From positions 124,001-188,000 of the forward strand of contig JALHRQ010000005.1 of assembly GCA_022841375.1 (NCBI GenBank): a DNA stretch of 64,000 nt, read 5' to 3'. Of this stretch, positions 53,015 to 60,982 are shown one piece after another; position 1 is the first letter of the stretch, and every line of letters begins with the position of its first letter. A program made the position numbers and the translations under genes. The DNA is from Burkholderiales bacterium. GTDB lineage: Bacteria; Pseudomonadota; Gammaproteobacteria; Burkholderiales; SG8-41. The notes beneath the pieces are model-generated. The model was not told the origin of the DNA. It did no database searches and saw only the letters and a program-made list of their open reading frames with translations.

Positions 53015-55771
53015 ATGCTCACCGGCGCGCTGATTGTCGTCATTTCGTTCGCCTATGTCGGACTGCTGTTTGCCATCGCCTATTACGGCGACAAGCGCGC
53101 CGATTCCGGCCGCAGCATCATCGCCAACCCGTATATCTACACGCTGTCACTGGCGGTGTACTGCACCTCATGGACGTTTTACGGCAGCGTCGGCCGCGCC
53201 GCGACCACCGGCATCGGCTTTCTGCCGATCTACCTCGGCCCGACGTTGATGGCAGCGTTGTGGTGGTACGTGCTGCTGAAGATGGTACGCATCAGCAAGG
53301 CGCACCGCATCACTTCGATCGCCGATTTCATCGGTTCCCGTTATGGGAAAAGTCATCTGCTGGGCGGGCTGGTGACCATCATTGCGGTGCTCGGCATCGT
53401 GCCGTATATCGCGCTGCAGCTCAAAGCCATCTCCGCCAGCTTCACCACTATCCTGCAATATCCGAACACCCTCGTCTCATTCACCTCGGAGACCATGCCT
53501 TTTGTGCAGGACAACACATTTTATGTGGCCATGCTGCTCGCTGCTTTCACCATTCTGTTCGGCACGCGCCATCTTGATGCCACCGAACGCCATGAAGGTC
53601 TGGTCGCAGCAATTGCTTTTGAGTCCGTAGTCAAACTGGTCGCTTTTATTGCCGTCGGCCTATTTGTCACCTTCGGCATGTTCGACGGCTTTGATGACCT
53701 GTTCAGCAAGGCAGCCGCGGTGCCTGAACTCAACGCATTGCTGGTCCAGGGCGGTGCGGGCGGCAACTACACCACCTGGGCGTCGCTGACGGTGCTGTCG
53801 ATGCTGGCGATCATTCTGCTGCCGCGCCAGTTTCAGGTGGCCGTCGTTGAAAACGTCAACGAACGCCATCTCAACAAGGCGATCTGGCTGTTTCCCCTGT
53901 ACCTGTTCGCCATCAATATTTTTGTGCTGCCCATCGCACTCGGCGGCATGATGCATTTTCCGGCCGGCACGGTTGACGCCGACACCTTCGTACTGACGCT
54001 GCCCCTGTCCGAGCAGAAAACCTGGCTCGCTCTCCTTGCTTTCGTCGGCGGACTTTCTGCTTCAACGGGTATGGTCATTGTCGAAACTATTGCGCTGTCG
54101 ACCATGGTCTGCAATGACCTGGTGATGCCCATCCTGCTGCGCTGGAAATTCCTCGGCCTGACGGAACGGGCCGACCTGTCCAATCTGCTGTTGGCGATCC
54201 GGCGCAGCGCCATTGTTCTCGTGCTCGCGCTGGGTTACGGCTACTTCTATCTCGCAGGAGAAGCCTATGCGCTGGTGTCCATCGGACTGATCTCATTCTC
54301 CGCCGTGGCGCAATTCGCACCCGCGATGCTCGGCGGACTGTTCTGGAAAGGCGGCACGCGCCTGGGTGCGCTGTATGGATTAAGCGCGGGCTTCCTGGTC
54401 TGGCTGTATTCACTGCTGCTGCCCTCCTTCGCCAAATCCGGATGGCTGCCGATCACCTTTCTCACCGAAGGCATCTTCGGCATCGACCTGCTCAAGCCGC
54501 AGCAGTTGTTAGGTCTTCAAGGCATGGATGAAATCACCCATTGCCTGTTCTGGAGCATGATCGTAAACGTCGGCTTGTATGTCAGTGTTTCCCTGTGGCG
54601 GCGGCCAACCGCGGCTGAGCACAGCCAGGCCAACCTGTTTGTCGACGTGCTACGCCATGTAGCCGCCGGCAGCGGCTCGCGTTTCTGGCGCGGCAGCGCC
54701 ACGGTGGCCGATCTGCAGACCCTGCTCGGTCGTTTTATCGGACCCGAGCGCGCCAGTGAATCGTTTGCAGCCTACGCCCGCAGCCAGGGCATCAACGGCG
54801 TGGAACAGTTGACCGCCAATGCGGTGCTGGTGCATTACGTCGAATCACAGATTGCCGGTTCCATCGGCAGCGCGTCGGCGCGCGACATGGTGGCGTCGGT
54901 TGTTGTCGAGGAGCCCTTGGCCCTCGAGGAAGTGATGACCATTATCGACGAGGCTTCACAGGCGCTGGCCTATAGCCGGCAACTCGAGCAAAAATCGCGC
55001 GAACTTGAAGCAGCAACCAACGAACTCCGGAGCGCCAATCAGCGGTTGCAGGAACTCGATCGCCTGAAGGACGATTTTATTTCCACCGTTACCCATGAAT
55101 TGCGCACACCACTGACGTCGATCCGCGCCTTCTCCGAGATCCTTGGTGACAATCCGCAACTTGAATCCGATCAGCGGACCAAGTTCCTCGGCATCATCAC
55201 CCGCGAATCCGAACGCCTGACCCGGTTGATCAACCAAGTGCTCGACCTCGCCAAAATCGAATCCGGCGCGGCCGAATGGCATCCCAGTGCCCTCGACATG
55301 CGCGAAGTCATCGAAGACGCCACCACCGCCTTGAGCCAGATCTACAAGGGGCGCGGAATCCAGTTGACGACAGATCTGCCGGACGGTCTGCCGGTGGTCT
55401 ACGCCGACCGCGACCGCATTTTTCAGGTCGTGCTGAACCTGCTGTCGAATGCTGCCAACTTTTGTGACAAGCCGGAAAGCAAAGTTCATGTATCGGTCAT
55501 CGAGGAAGACACCGCACTGCGCATTGAAATCTCCGACAACGGCATCGGCATCAGCGCCGCCGACCAGAACATCATTTTCGAAAAATTCCGCCAGGTCAGC
55601 GATGCGATGGCGGGCAAACCCAAAGGCAGCGGCCTCGGCCTCGCAATTTCCCGGGAAATCGTACAGCACTACAAGGGCCGCCTGTGGGTAGTCAGCACGC
55701 CGGGGCTGGGCTCGACCTTCGCATTCACGCTGCCGCTGCCGCGCAGCAAACTGGCGTTCCTCGCCGCCTGA
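53015..55771 (+). CDS. Sodium:solute symporter fused to histidine kinase (CbrA/CrbS-like)
   Basis: The 918-residue protein joins a solute:sodium symporter domain (about 1-530, 12-13 helices; starts LIVVISFAYVGLLFAIAYYG) to a cytoplasmic sensor kinase. Between them is a STAC-like part (LLGRFIGPERASESFAAYARS) and a short coiled coil. The kinase has the H-box THELRTPL with His694, N-box NLLSNAANF, DNGIGI and GSGLGL. CbrA and CrbS proteins of this type control carbon use and acs. Being next to acs, it probably senses acetate or a related acid. The following gene encodes its likely receiver. Confidence 0.9.
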   Translation: MLTGALIVVISFAYVGLLFAIAYYGDKRADSGRSIIANPYIYTLSLAVYCTSWTFYGSVGRAATTGIGFLPIYLGPTLMAALWWYVLLKMVRISKAHRITSIADFIGSRYGKSHLLGGLVTIIAVLGIVPYIALQLKAISASFTTILQYPNTLVSFTSETMPFVQDNTFYVAMLLAAFTILFGTRHLDATERHEGLVAAIAFESVVKLVAFIAVGLFVTFGMFDGFDDLFSKAAAVPELNALLVQGGAGGNYTTWASLTVLSMLAIILLPRQFQVAVVENVNERHLNKAIWLFPLYLFAINIFVLPIALGGMMHFPAGTVDADTFVLTLPLSEQKTWLALLAFVGGLSASTGMVIVETIALSTMVCNDLVMPILLRWKFLGLTERADLSNLLLAIRRSAIVLVLALGYGYFYLAGEAYALVSIGLISFSAVAQFAPAMLGGLFWKGGTRLGALYGLSAGFLVWLYSLLLPSFAKSGWLPITFLTEGIFGIDLLKPQQLLGLQGMDEITHCLFWSMIVNVGLYVSVSLWRRPTAAEHSQANLFVDVLRHVAAGSGSRFWRGSATVADLQTLLGRFIGPERASESFAAYARSQGINGVEQLTANAVLVHYVESQIAGSIGSASARDMVASVVVEEPLALEEVMTIIDEASQALAYSRQLEQKSRELEAATNELRSANQRLQELDRLKDDFISTVTHELRTPLTSIRAFSEILGDNPQLESDQRTKFLGIITRESERLTRLINQVLDLAKIESGAAEWHPSALDMREVIEDATTALSQIYKGRGIQLTTDLPDGLPVVYADRDRIFQVVLNLLSNAANFCDKPESKVHVSVIEEDTALRIEISDNGIGISAADQNIIFEKFRQVSDAMAGKPKGSGLGLAISREIVQHYKGRLWVVSTPGLGSTFAFTLPLPRSKLAFLAA

Positions 55772-55776
55772 TCATC

Positions 55777-56166
55777 ATGCCGGTGCACGCATTGATCGTC
55801 GAAGACGAAGAAAGCATCCTGCTGTCGCTGGAATTCCTGCTGACGCAGGAAGGTTATAGCGTCGCCACCGCACAGGACGGCGCCGCCGCACTGAAAGCGG
55901 CGTCAGCGCGGATCCCCGACCTGGTACTGCTGGATGTGATGCTGCCGCACATCGACGGCTTTGAGGTCTGCCGGCGGATGCGCGCCAACCCGGCGCTGCG
56001 CAACACCCGCATCATGATGGTCACTGCCCGCGGCCGTGAAACCGAAGTGGAACTCGGCATGGCGCTGGGTGCGGATGATTTTCTGACCAAACCGTTCTCA
56101 ACCCGCGAACTGATGGGAAAAATCCGCATCTTGCTGGGCAAGACCACCGGCAGTCCGCCTGCCTGA
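55777..56166 (+). CDS. Single-domain response regulator
   Basis: From ATG 55777, five bases after the kinase stop, the product has 129 residues: a CheY-like receiver with acidic pocket VEDEE (8-12), phospho-acceptor Asp53 in VLLDVMLPHIDG, Thr in MVTARG and Lys in FLTKPFS. There is no output domain. It would pass phosphate on, or act by protein contact, rather than bind DNA. This differs from CbrB (NtrC-type) and CrbR (LuxR-type). A longer frame starts inside the kinase gene and is rejected. Confidence 0.88.
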   Translation: MPVHALIVEDEESILLSLEFLLTQEGYSVATAQDGAAALKAASARIPDLVLLDVMLPHIDGFEVCRRMRANPALRNTRIMMVTARGRETEVELGMALGADDFLTKPFSTRELMGKIRILLGKTTGSPPA

Positions 56167-56172
56167 TACCGC

Positions 56173-56844
56173 TTACTGCTCGACGTAATCGAGGGCGTAG
56201 CCACGTCCGTAGAGTGTGCGCACTACCAACCCGGTAGTGCCGATTTTCTTGCGCAGGCGATGCACGTAAACCTCGATGGCGTTATGACTGACTTCCTGGT
56301 CGTAGGTATAGATCTGCTCGACCAGCTGCTCCTTGCTCACCGCCCGGCCAAAGCGTCGGACCAGCACTTCGAGCACACTCAGTTCATGCAGGGACAGCGG
56401 CAAGGCATGGCCGCTGATCGATGCCGTCCGGGTCGCCGGGTCAAAACTCAACTCACGGTAAGTCAGCACCGGCGCTGCCGAGCCGTGACCGCGGCGCAGC
56501 AAGGCACGTACCCGGGCCTGCAATTCATTCAGACTGAATGGTTTGACGAGGTAATCGTCAGCCCCCAGATCCAGACCGGCGACTTTTTCTTCCGGTTGCT
56601 CGCGGCCCGACAGGATCAGCACGGGCAAGGCGGAATGGCGACGGCGCAGACGGCGCAGCACTTCAAGGCCATCAATTTTCGGCAGTCCGAGATCAAGAAT
56701 CAGCAGGCCAAAATCAGCGCCTTTCAACGCCTCGTCCGCATCCTGTCCGTTGGCAACCCAGTCGACGGCGAATCCTGACTGCGTCAGCGCAAAGCGCAAT
56801 GCCTCCGCCAGAGCAGCGTCGTCCTCGCAAATCAAAATGCGCAT
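56173..56844 (-). CDS. OmpR/PhoB-family response regulator (TctD/QseB-like)
   Basis: The 223-residue protein has a receiver domain (acidic pocket CEDDA, Asp51 in LILDLGLPKIDG, Lys in DDYLVKPFS) and a C-terminal winged-helix DNA-binding domain (LSLHELSVLEVLVRR; VSHNAIEVYVHRLRKKIG). It faces the single-domain regulator, with six bases between stops. No histidine kinase gene follows it on its strand, so its partner is elsewhere or is the 918-residue kinase. It may act on the symporter promoter at 56845-57070. Confidence 0.88.
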   Translation of the reverse strand: MRILICEDDAALAEALRFALTQSGFAVDWVANGQDADEALKGADFGLLILDLGLPKIDGLEVLRRLRRRHSALPVLILSGREQPEEKVAGLDLGADDYLVKPFSLNELQARVRALLRRGHGSAAPVLTYRELSFDPATRTASISGHALPLSLHELSVLEVLVRRFGRAVSKEQLVEQIYTYDQEVSHNAIEVYVHRLRKKIGTTGLVVRTLYGRGYALDYVEQ

Positions 56845-57070
56845 CGCCCCTCCCGACGGTTATTCATAAACCGTTGATAAATATCTGTTTTTAAACAATA
56901 TTTTTATATTGGCTCACCTTCGCTCGCAGCACCGGGAAGGCAAGACATTGTAGGGCCAAGGTTCAGGATTTTGTAAGCATTTTTAAATACGATGCGCGAG
57001 GGGAAACAAAAACCAGCGGGGCTATACACCTGCATCTGCCCCGATAGATTTTCAACCAAAGGAGGGATGC
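56845..57070. promoter_or_regulatory. Divergent control region between the OmpR-type regulator and the symporter pair
   Basis: The 226 bases are AT-rich near the regulator gene (56875-56910, with ATAAATATCTGTTTTTAAAC) and hold the signals for both directions. AAAGGAGG five bases before the DUF4212 ATG is a perfect ribosome site, predicting strong translation. I see no sigma54 -24/-12 motif. A short inverted pair, AACGGTT/AACCGTT near 56860-56875 (cggttattcataaaccg), could be an operator. Confidence 0.45.
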
Positions 57071-57337
57071 ATGGAATTATCCCAAAGGCACCACGAATAC
57101 TGGCGCAAAAATCTGGTCATCACCGCCGTTCTGCTGAGCATATGGTTTGTGGTGACTTTCGTCGAAGGCTGGTATGCGCGCGAACTCAACGCAATTACCT
57201 TCCTCGGCTTCCCGCTGGGCTTCTACATGTCTGCGCAAGGTTCGCTGGTGATCTACGTGGTCATCATCTGGATCTATGCCAATTACATGGGCAAGCTCGA
57301 TAAAGAATTTGACGTTGACGAGGGAGATCTGGGATGA
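57071..57337 (+). CDS. DUF4212 small subunit of sodium:solute symporter
   Basis: The 88-residue product has two membrane helices (about 16-32 and 48-72), starting MELSQRHHEYWRKNLVITA, and an acidic tail (DKEFDVDEGDLG). DUF4212 proteins are always found just before a large symporter subunit of the VC_2705 type, and here the stop overlaps the next ATG by four bases. It is probably needed to assemble or run that transporter. Its ribosome site is perfect. Confidence 0.92.
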   Translation: MELSQRHHEYWRKNLVITAVLLSIWFVVTFVEGWYARELNAITFLGFPLGFYMSAQGSLVIYVVIIWIYANYMGKLDKEFDVDEGDLG

Positions 57338-59382
57338 GCGCCTTCTCGCAAAAAGCATTCAACACCCAACTGAAGAAAACCTATAGTTGGTATGTCGGCG
57401 GTTTCCTGATATTTCTGGTAGCGCTCGCCATCGCTGAACAGATGGGGCTGTCCAAAGCCTGGATCGGCTATGTATTCCTGTTCGCTACCGTGGCGTTGTA
57501 TGCCGGCATCGGCATCATGAGCCGCACCGCGGAAGTATCGGAATACTACGTCGCAGGACGCAGGGTACCGGCCTTGTTCAACGGCATGGCGACCGGCGCC
57601 GACTGGATGAGCGCTGCCTCGTTCATCGGCATGGCCGGCACATTGTTCCTCTCCGGCTTTGACGGCCTCGCTTTCGTCATGGGCTGGACCGGCGGTTACT
57701 GTCTGGTCGCACTGTTCCTCGCACCTTACCTGCGCAAGTTCGGCCAGTTCACGATTCCCGACTTCCTCGGCGCGCGTTACGGCGGCAACATCATCCGCAC
57801 CATCGGCATCATCGCCGCGATCACCTGCTCGTTTGTTTACGTGGTGGCGCAGATCTACGGTGTGGGCCTGATTACCAGTCGCTTCACCGGCCTGGAGTTC
57901 GGCATTGGCGTGTTCGTCGGTCTCGGCGGCATTCTGGTGTGTTCGATGCTGGGCGGAATGAAAGCGGTGACCTGGACCCAGGTGGCCCAGTACATCATCC
58001 TGATCATCGCCTACATGACCCCTGTGGTCTGGCTGGGCATCAAGCATACGGGCATCCCGGTTCCGCAAATTGCCTATGGCGTCACGCTGCAGAAAGTCGG
58101 CGAGCTGGAAAAGAAAATCAACGCTGATCCGAAAGAGCTGGAAGTCCGCAAGATTTTCAAGGACAAGGCAGATGCTGCAAACGCATCTCTGAAAGATCCG
58201 GCCAAAGCCTACGCGGATGGCAAGACCAAGCTCGAGCAAAACGTGGCCAGCCTCAAGGCCGCCAATGCGCCGGCCGATCAGGTCTCTGCTGCGGAAAAAG
58301 CGCTCGACGCTTATCCGAAGGACGAAGCTGCGGCAAAAGGGCAATGGACCAAGGAAAAGGGCCTGACCGCTCGTGCAGCCCCCGTCAGAGCTCATGCAGA
58401 CCCCTACCCTGGCAAGGATGAAGCCGCGCGGTATACCGCAAAGCTTAACTTCCTCGGCATCGTGTTCTGCATGATGTTTGGCACTGCAGCCTTGCCGCAT
58501 ATCCTGATGCGCTACTACACGACACCCAGCGTTCAGGAAGCCCGTGTCTCCGTGTTCTGGTCGCTGTTTTTCATTTTCCTGCTTTACTTCACAGCGCCCT
58601 GCCTCGCGGTATTGGCCAAGTTCGACATGTTCACCAACCTGGTCGGCAGCAGCTTCGCGTCGCTGCCAGCCTGGGCGGCAGCGTGGGCCAAGGTCGATCC
58701 AAGCCTGCTCAACATCACCGACATCAACAAAGACGGGATCGTCCAGTGGGCGGAAGTGGTGATCGGCGGCGACCTGATCGTGCTGGCGACGCCGGAAATT
58801 GCCGGCCTGCCTTATGTGGTGTCTGGCCTGGTGGCTGCCGGCGGTCTGGCTGCAGCGCTGTCCACTGCAGACGGTTTGCTGCTGACGATCGCCAACGCAC
58901 TGTCGCATGACCTTTACTACAAGATGATTGATACGAATGCCTCAACCGCGAGGCGCGTAACGATCTCGAAGGCCCTGCTGGTTGTCGTGGCCATCACTGC
59001 AGCATGGGTAACCTCGCTCAAACCGGGTGACATCCTGTTCCTGGTCGGGGCGGCGTTCTCGCTGGCGGCATCTGCGTTTTTCCCGCCGCTGGTGCTGGGG
59101 GTGTTCTGGAAACGGGCCAACAAGTGGGGTGCCATCATCGGCATGTCCACAGGCTTGGCGGTGTGCCTGTATTACATGATGCGCACCTACCCGTTCTTCA
59201 CCAATATGGGTGTGCCGAAAATGGATCTGTGGTTCGGTCTGAACCCGATCTCTGCCGGCGTCTTTGGCTTGCCGATCGGACTGCTGACCATCATCATCGT
59301 CAGCATGCTGACCCCGGCTCCGGACAAGGAAACCCAGGAACTGGTGGAGCATGTGCGCTATCCGAACCTGAAACCCGCTTAA
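57334..59382 (+). CDS. Sodium:solute symporter large subunit, VC_2705/ActP-like
   Basis: The 682-residue SSS-family protein has about 13 helices. Family motifs include AEYYVAGRRVPA-like SEYYVAGRRVPALFNGMATGADWMS in pieces, and GKPDFLGARYGG-like IPDFLGARYGGN. It shares most with the VC_2705 and ActP groups, which take up acetate and other short acids. A polar Lys/Ala-rich insert of ~115 residues (about 253-367, KVGELEKKINADPKE to PGKDEAARYTAK) interrupts the membrane part. With acs upstream, acetate is the likely cargo. A strong terminator follows. Confidence 0.9.
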   Translation: MSAFSQKAFNTQLKKTYSWYVGGFLIFLVALAIAEQMGLSKAWIGYVFLFATVALYAGIGIMSRTAEVSEYYVAGRRVPALFNGMATGADWMSAASFIGMAGTLFLSGFDGLAFVMGWTGGYCLVALFLAPYLRKFGQFTIPDFLGARYGGNIIRTIGIIAAITCSFVYVVAQIYGVGLITSRFTGLEFGIGVFVGLGGILVCSMLGGMKAVTWTQVAQYIILIIAYMTPVVWLGIKHTGIPVPQIAYGVTLQKVGELEKKINADPKELEVRKIFKDKADAANASLKDPAKAYADGKTKLEQNVASLKAANAPADQVSAAEKALDAYPKDEAAAKGQWTKEKGLTARAAPVRAHADPYPGKDEAARYTAKLNFLGIVFCMMFGTAALPHILMRYYTTPSVQEARVSVFWSLFFIFLLYFTAPCLAVLAKFDMFTNLVGSSFASLPAWAAAWAKVDPSLLNITDINKDGIVQWAEVVIGGDLIVLATPEIAGLPYVVSGLVAAGGLAAALSTADGLLLTIANALSHDLYYKMIDTNASTARRVTISKALLVVVAITAAWVTSLKPGDILFLVGAAFSLAASAFFPPLVLGVFWKRANKWGAIIGMSTGLAVCLYYMMRTYPFFTNMGVPKMDLWFGLNPISAGVFGLPIGLLTIIIVSMLTPAPDKETQELVEHVRYPNLKPA

Positions 59383-59401
59383 TAACAGTTAAGCTCTGCC
59401 A

Positions 59402-59430
59402 CAAGGCCCGCTTCGGCGGGCCTTGTTTTT
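59402..59430 (+). terminator. Intrinsic terminator after the symporter
   Basis: CAAGGCCCGC and GCGGGCCTTG form a perfect 10 bp stem with a TTCG tetraloop, followed by five T. It lies 20 bases past the symporter stop and would end transcription of the pair. Confidence 0.93.
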
Positions 59431-59558
59431 GGCGCTTGAAAACCTCCAACCTAGTCATCACAGCGAAATACGTTGACGGCGAATCACGCGTTCAATGCAT
59501 CTTGAACTCACCATGCACAGAAACTTGCGGAGTGTAATTTTTCGTCTACAATCAATCG

Positions 59559-60134
59559 ATGAATAACAATTTCTGGTGGCACCGGTTTCGCGCGAATTTC
59601 CTTTTGTTCATCAACAAACGGGCGCAAGCCATGGAGGCCCTCGAAACCGCGCTGACCATCGATAATTCCGACACCGCAGCCAAAAATACGCTGGGTGTCC
59701 TGTATGGCGAAGTCCAAAATTTCCCTATGGCAGCCAAACACTTCCAGTCGGCGCTTCGCGATGAGCCGGAGAATGCAAACACCCTGTTCAATCTCGGATT
59801 CATTCAGCAGAAACAACAGGCGCACATGGAAGCCATCGAGTCCTTCAATGCCGCCATCCGCATCAACCCTTCACTGGATCGAGCCTGGTTTGGTCGCGGC
59901 ATGTCCCGCGCTGCTCTGGGCCAGCCGGACCAGGCCATCATCGATTTTGAGCAGGCCGCAAAACTGCAGCCGATGAATCCCCATGCCCTGCTGGAACTGG
60001 GCATGCAGTATCACGCCACCAATAATTCGAAAAAAGTTTCTGAAGTCATCAAACGGCTGCGTGAATTCGATCCCAAGGCGATGAAACAGCTGATGCAGGC
60101 CACCCAAACCACAATCGATACACAGAAAAACTGA
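59559..60134 (+). CDS. Tetratricopeptide-repeat protein
   Basis: The 191-residue protein is made almost wholly of TPR units, with about four repeats between residues 20 and 160 (AMEALETALTIDNSDTAAKN; AAKHFQSALRDEPENANTLF; AIESFNAAIRINPSLDRAWF; AIIDFEQAAKLQPMNPHALL). No signal peptide is plain; the N-terminal FWWHRFRANFLLFINKR segment is aromatic and basic and could lie on the membrane. A TACAAT box lies just upstream. Its stop overlaps the next ATG by one base, so it probably works with that small membrane protein. The process is unknown. Confidence 0.8.
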   Translation: MNNNFWWHRFRANFLLFINKRAQAMEALETALTIDNSDTAAKNTLGVLYGEVQNFPMAAKHFQSALRDEPENANTLFNLGFIQQKQQAHMEAIESFNAAIRINPSLDRAWFGRGMSRAALGQPDQAIIDFEQAAKLQPMNPHALLELGMQYHATNNSKKVSEVIKRLREFDPKAMKQLMQATQTTIDTQKN

Positions 60135-60424
60135 TGTACGTCCTCGTCCTCATTCTCAAAGCCATGAACGAAATCGCGTTGATGGCATTGCTCAGCCAGG
60201 GCGCGCTTTTTATACTCGCCGGATCAAAACGCGAAGGCAATTTTGTCTATTTCATCCTTAAAACACTGACCATGCCGGTGATGAAGTTCGCCCGTCTGAT
60301 CACGCCGCGCGTGATCCTGGATCAGCATATCGGCTGGGTCGCTTTGTTCCTGCTGCTGTTGGCGGAAGCGCTGTTGATCATAGCCAAGATCTCGTTGCAC
60401 CTCGAAGCCGCCGGCGCGGCCTGA
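60134..60424 (+). CDS. Small membrane protein coupled to the TPR gene
   Basis: The 96-residue product has hydrophobic helices at about 2-30 (VLVLILKAMNEIALMALLSQ onward), and 69-88 (WVALFLLLLAEALLIIAK), with a central part FVYFILKTLTMPVMKFARLI that may be a third. ATG overlaps the TPR stop (TGATG), so translation is coupled. I do not recognise the family. The pairing suggests the TPR protein is held at the inner membrane by this partner. Confidence 0.7.
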   Translation: MYVLVLILKAMNEIALMALLSQGALFILAGSKREGNFVYFILKTLTMPVMKFARLITPRVILDQHIGWVALFLLLLAEALLIIAKISLHLEAAGAA

Positions 60425-60464
60425 AAAATCGGCGTTCTGCCGCTGTTTTCAGCGGCTGTTCAGG

Positions 60465-60493
60465 TTGCTTGTTTTGACCCTCTGCATTATCCT
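60465..60493 (+). promoter_or_regulatory. Promoter of tRNA-Ser
   Basis: TTGCTT (-35) and TATCCT (-10) are separated by exactly 17 bases. The predicted transcript start lies a few bases before the tRNA 5' end. The boxes are moderate matches to consensus. Confidence 0.5.
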
Positions 60494-60505
60494 GTCGGCC
60501 CTTCC

Positions 60506-60597
60506 GGAGAGGTGGATGAGCGGTTTAAGTCGCACGCCTGGAAAGCGTGTTTACGGTGAAAGCCGTAACGAGGGTTCGAATCCCTCCCTCTCCGCCA
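60506..60597 (+). tRNA. tRNA-Ser (anticodon GGA)
   Basis: The 92-base gene begins GGAGAGG, pairs with CCTCTCC at the other end, and encodes its own CCA. The anticodon stem ACGC/GCGT encloses CTGGAAA, giving anticodon GGA for UCC/UCU. A long variable arm (TTTACGGTGAAAGCCGTAA) is typical of class II tRNA-Ser, and the T-loop GGGTTCGAATCCC is standard. A promoter and a strong terminator flank it. Confidence 0.97.
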
Positions 60598-60791
60598 AAT
60601 GAAAAACGGCCCTTAGCGGCCGTTTTTTGTTTGGCGAAGAGGGCGTGTGGACGAAACCTCCGGATTCGACCAGCGACACGCGCAGCGTGTTGCGCAGGAC
60701 GCCGCGCCATGCGCGGCGGTCCCGAGCATCAGCGAGGGATGAGGGCATCGCCCCAAGGCGATGTCCTCACAATCCCTCCCTCTCCGCCAAA
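60579..60791 (+). repeat. 21 bp direct repeat of the tRNA-Ser 3' end enclosing hairpin-rich sequence
   Basis: The last bases of the tRNA plus two (60579-60599, AATCCCTCCCTCTCCGCCAA then A) recur exactly at 60771-60791. Between them are the terminator and three further hairpins: ACACGC/GCGTGT (60676-60690), GCCGCGC/GCGCGGC (60701-60717) and a long one at 60734-60778 whose outer arm, GAGGGAT/ATCCCTC, uses part of the second copy. The flanking repeat looks like an integration or tandem-duplication scar. There is no integrase gene inside. Confidence 0.8.
60602..60628 (+). terminator. Terminator of tRNA-Ser
   Basis: AAACGGCC and GGCCGTTT pair in an 8 bp stem with a 6-base loop, and the stem runs into six T. 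It begins seven bases after the CCA end. Confidence 0.9.
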
Positions 60792-60823
60792 GCCCAGCCA
60801 CCGCAGACTGCCGATCTCAAAAT

Positions 60824-60853
60824 AAGTAATTGATTTTAATGATATTTATTATG
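60824..60853. repeat. AT-rich gene-end motif, copy 3
   Basis: AAGTAATTGATTTTAATGAT followed by ATTTATTATG matches the copy at 45221 over 24 bases with one difference. It lies 33 bases after the second tRNA-end copy. In this place it is not linked to a gene start. Its function is unknown. Confidence 0.5.
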
Positions 60854-60982
60854 GGGCGTCGCTGAGCAGCGCTGTCTGACACGGTCTCGAGCGGGCTGAA
60901 AATTCGCACCAAGTCAGCGTTGATTGATCCCAAAAATCAACAATGCATCATGAAATGAAGGGTTCTTCAGGAGGAGATTGAT

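Larger units (their letters stand above)
60598..60982. other. 385-base region without a gene between tRNA-Ser and hflX
   Basis: It holds the tRNA terminator, the hairpin string and second tRNA-end copy, the AT-rich motif at 60824, and a 7 bp stem hairpin GTTGATT/AATCAAC near 60920-60945 that could end hflX transcription. All short ORFs here are antisense or hairpin artefacts. I see no gene. Confidence 0.6.

Noticed and set aside
57283..58908. 541-codon minus ORF opposite the symporter
   Set aside because: It is a His/Arg/Gln-rich shadow of a well supported membrane protein gene.
60525..60801. Short minus-strand ORFs with the text FGGEGGIRTLV and relatives
   Set aside because: They are antisense to tRNA-Ser and its 3'-end copy. 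This peptide text is a well known false protein from tRNA-Ser genes.
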